A stretch of DNA of 64,000 bases from Streptomyces sp. NBC_01439 (GTDB lineage: Bacteria; Actinomycetota; Actinomycetes; Streptomycetales; Streptomycetaceae): NCBI RefSeq assembly GCF_036227605.1, contig NZ_CP109487.1:9163001-9227000 (forward strand), written 5' to 3'. Position numbers and translations under genes: made by a program. Positions 62,413-64,000 of the stretch are shown in pieces (position 1 is the stretch's first letter; every line of letters starts with the position of its first letter). The notes under the pieces are model-generated. The model was not told the DNA's origin. It worked only from the letters and a program-made list of their open reading frames with translations, and did not search any database.

Positions 62413-62607
62413 GCCGTCTCTTCCGGATCTTGTCGGGCCCGCGGCGCCCGGCACCGCACCCGGCCGCGTTGTCGGGGCGCCCGAGTACGTCCAGTACACG
62501 GGCGCCCCTCCGCCTTGCCGGCCTTCCCCTCGGCCCTGGCGGGCCTGGGGAGACCCCATGGCACCGGACGCCGCGGGCTCGGCCGACAAGATCCGGAAGA
62601 GACGGCC
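62412..62607. repeat. 196-bp nested inverted repeat
   Basis: Perfect 25-bp outer arms at 62412-62436 and 62583-62607 (GGCCGTCTCTTCC... and complement). A second, interrupted arm pair lies just inside (GCCCGCGGCG...). A separate terminator-like hairpin sits in the middle. The left arm begins on the last base of the protein C stop codon. It could be a terminator array or a MITE; no target duplication was seen. Confidence 0.8.
62474..62508 (+). terminator. Inner terminator hairpin
   Basis: 15-bp arms (one mismatch) at 62474-62488 and 62494-62508 around GTCCA, inside the larger inverted repeat. Probable terminator of the three-gene secreted operon. Confidence 0.75.
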
Positions 62608-62964
62608 CAGTCCAGCGCCGGTACTCGTCGAACCACACACCACCGGAATCGACACCCCAACAAACGGAGCGCGGCCCAACCACCCTGGCGAACTGCACGC
62701 CCACAGGCCCAGTGCCCGACCGGACCTCAACCACCCGGCCGGGCACACGTCCGAACATGCCGGTCCTCCCTGTGCGTGCGCACGCCCGAGCGCCGGGCGA
62801 CCTCGCCCACGCGCCCGGCACTGCGGCGACCAGCAGGCCGCCTGCGCCCTTTGCGGGACCTCAGCCAGACGAGCGGGCCTGCGGCCCTGGCGAGCGGAGC
62901 AGCGCGGCCTGACCAGGGTCACACCGAGGGTGCGACCAACGAGGCTGCGGCCGCAAAGGCAGTG
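62608..62964. other. No gene seen
   Basis: Pro/Ala/Arg-rich shadow frames only. The spacer between the inverted repeat and the minus-strand esterase. Confidence 0.4.
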
Positions 62965-64000
62965 TCACGTGTTCTTGTTGAGGAAGTCGAGGAGGATCTG
63001 GCGGCTGGTCTGGGAAGTGAGGCTGCCGTAGGCGTCGTCGAAGGCGTGCTCGGCGAATGGGAGTTCCTTCACCGTCGTGTCCACCTCCTTGGCCCGGAGC
63101 GAGGCGCCGAAGTCCTTGATGGTGTCGGGGCGGGTGCTGCGATCGCGGTCTCCCACGACGAGCAGGGTGCGCTGCAGGCCCTCTTGGACGTCGGTGATCG
63201 GGGAGACCTCGCGGTAGCGCTCGGGGTAGCGGGCAGGCGTGCCGCCGGTGAAGAGTTCCGCGGCCTCACGGGTGCCGGCGACGTCCTCCTTCCACATGCC
63301 GTCGACATCGGTGCCCGGGTAGAAGCCGACGACGGAGAACGGGGGCTTCGGAGTGGCGCCGTCGGTGGCCCGTATGGTGCCGTTCTTGAGCCGGTAGGCC
63401 GTGTTCATGGCGAGCCTGCCGCCAGCTGACATGCCGCCCAGCGATATACGGGACGAGTCGATGCCGTACTCGTCGGCGTGCTCCCGCGTCCAACCCAGGG
63501 CGGTCATCAGGTCCTGCGGGGCCTTGTTCCACGTGGGGCGCTCGGGGGTGGCCAGGCGGTAGTCGACGGCAATGACCGCCATGCCGTGGTCCGCCAACCA
63601 ACGGCCAATACCCCGCAGGTCGCTCTTGTCGAAGGTGTGGAAGCCTCCGGCATGGGCGAGCACGATGGCCGGCACCTTGCTGTCCCGGCTCTCCTTGGCC
63701 AGGTACACGTCCGCTTCGAGCGCCTCACCGTCATGGGTGGCGTAGACGTGGGTCGCGTCCGGTGCGGCACCGACGGGGGAGGCGAGCTGGCTGAAGACCT
63801 GTCTGAAGGAGACCTTCGTACCGGCGTCGCGCGTGGCAGTGAACTGGACGCTCCCGATGCCCAGGGCAGCGGTGGTTGACAGTGCGGTCACCGCGGTGAG
63901 GACGCGCCCCCAGCGCACCAAGCCGCTACGCCAAGCCAGGGTTCCCAGAGCGGTACCAACGATGCCGATGAGTGCTATGTGGAGGGGGTACTGTCCGCCG
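62965..64000 (-). CDS. Alpha/beta hydrolase (esterase), 5' end beyond the window
   Basis: The frame is open from the window edge. Edge residues form a hydrophobic segment (GQYPLHIALIGIVGTALGTL), then a second one (LTAVTALSTTAALGIGSVQF), so the enzyme is probably membrane-anchored with the catalytic domain outside. Core motifs: IVLAHAGGFHTFDKSD (HGG-like oxyanion), LGGMSAGGRLAMNTAY (GxSxGG nucleophile Ser), VVGDRDRSTRPD (Asp), FAEHAFDDAYG (His). It resembles the BD-FAE / carboxylesterase group. A TTG at 63921 is a possible but weak internal start; the hydrophobic codons upstream favour an earlier one. Confidence 0.8.
   Translation of the reverse strand, partial: GGQYPLHIALIGIVGTALGTLAWRSGLVRWGRVLTAVTALSTTAALGIGSVQFTATRDAGTKVSFRQVFSQLASPVGAAPDATHVYATHDGEALEADVYLAKESRDSKVPAIVLAHAGGFHTFDKSDLRGIGRWLADHGMAVIAVDYRLATPERPTWNKAPQDLMTALGWTREHADEYGIDSSRISLGGMSAGGRLAMNTAYRLKNGTIRATDGATPKPPFSVVGFYPGTDVDGMWKEDVAGTREAAELFTGGTPARYPERYREVSPITDVQEGLQRTLLVVGDRDRSTRPDTIKDFGASLRAKEVDTTVKELPFAEHAFDDAYGSLTSQTSRQILLDFLNKNT

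Noticed and set aside
61171..62922. A 583-codon open frame on the minus strand.
   Set aside because: Antisense to protein C; very Gly-rich shadow that also crosses the inverted repeat.

Overview
The window reads as Streptomyces or a close relative. The evidence is very high GC with strong third-position G/C bias, many GTG/TTG starts, many secreted proteins (thermolysin-type protease, SSI-type inhibitor, AA10 LPMO, NlpC/P60, transglycosylase), dense TetR/MarR/GntR/XRE regulation, and streptomycete transposase families. All identifications come from reading the sequence and translations; no database search was run. Many transposase remnants, broken genes and gene-poor stretches suggest an accessory region, perhaps a chromosome arm.

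Layout. 0-4 kb: membrane protein, SxxK serine hydrolase, and a MarR-alpha/beta hydrolase operon with a perfect operator-like palindrome. 4-13 kb: a graveyard of mobile DNA (tyrosine integrase, NF041680-type, ISL3-like and Tn3-like transposases, all broken) between small intact genes (GNAT, BAAT-type hydrolase, DUF6461-like, DinB/MDMPI-like, secreted transglycosylase). 12.4-15.6 kb: dienelactone hydrolase-like gene with a 20-bp palindrome upstream, a small membrane protein, and an aldo/keto reductase behind a MerR-type promoter. 16.8-20.2 kb: a secreted lamin-tail-domain protein whose gene and upstream region are duplicated 25 kb away, a LysR remnant, a 204-bp MITE-like element, and a Lys/Ala-rich winged-helix protein. 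21-26.5 kb: NlpC/P60 protein, small secreted protein, M4 protease and a divergent LuxR-type regulator.

27.8-32.8 kb holds a tightly coupled minus-strand operon: XRE regulator, ImmA/IrrE metallopeptidase, two paralogous MAB_1171c-like membrane proteins with a 38-residue reading frame between them, and an FAD oxidoreductase. It looks like a membrane signalling or stress-response cassette and is one of two strong candidates for an undescribed system. 33-42 kb: HEAT-like and zinc-ribbon-like hypotheticals, a YunG-Nudix fusion, a GntR-MFS pair, and a two-gene membrane/regulator unit preceded by two palindromes sharing CTTTCC-N5-GGAAAG.

42-44.5 kb: the second lamin-tail copy is cut by an intact IS3-family element whose other side abuts a sugar-symporter fragment, which marks a rearrangement. 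44.6-53 kb: divergent TetR/TetX-like monooxygenase, lipoprotein, several broken genes, GNAT and APH-type kinase. 53.6-56.4 kb: chitin or cellulose degradation and protease control (FnIII protein, LPMO, SSI inhibitor). 56.8-58.3 kb: a complete IS4-family element with a 10-bp target duplication. 58.4-62.4 kb: an operon of three secreted proteins, two sharing an N-terminal domain and the third resembling beta-pore-forming toxins, ending in a nested inverted repeat. This is the second candidate system. The window ends inside a minus-strand secreted or membrane-anchored esterase.
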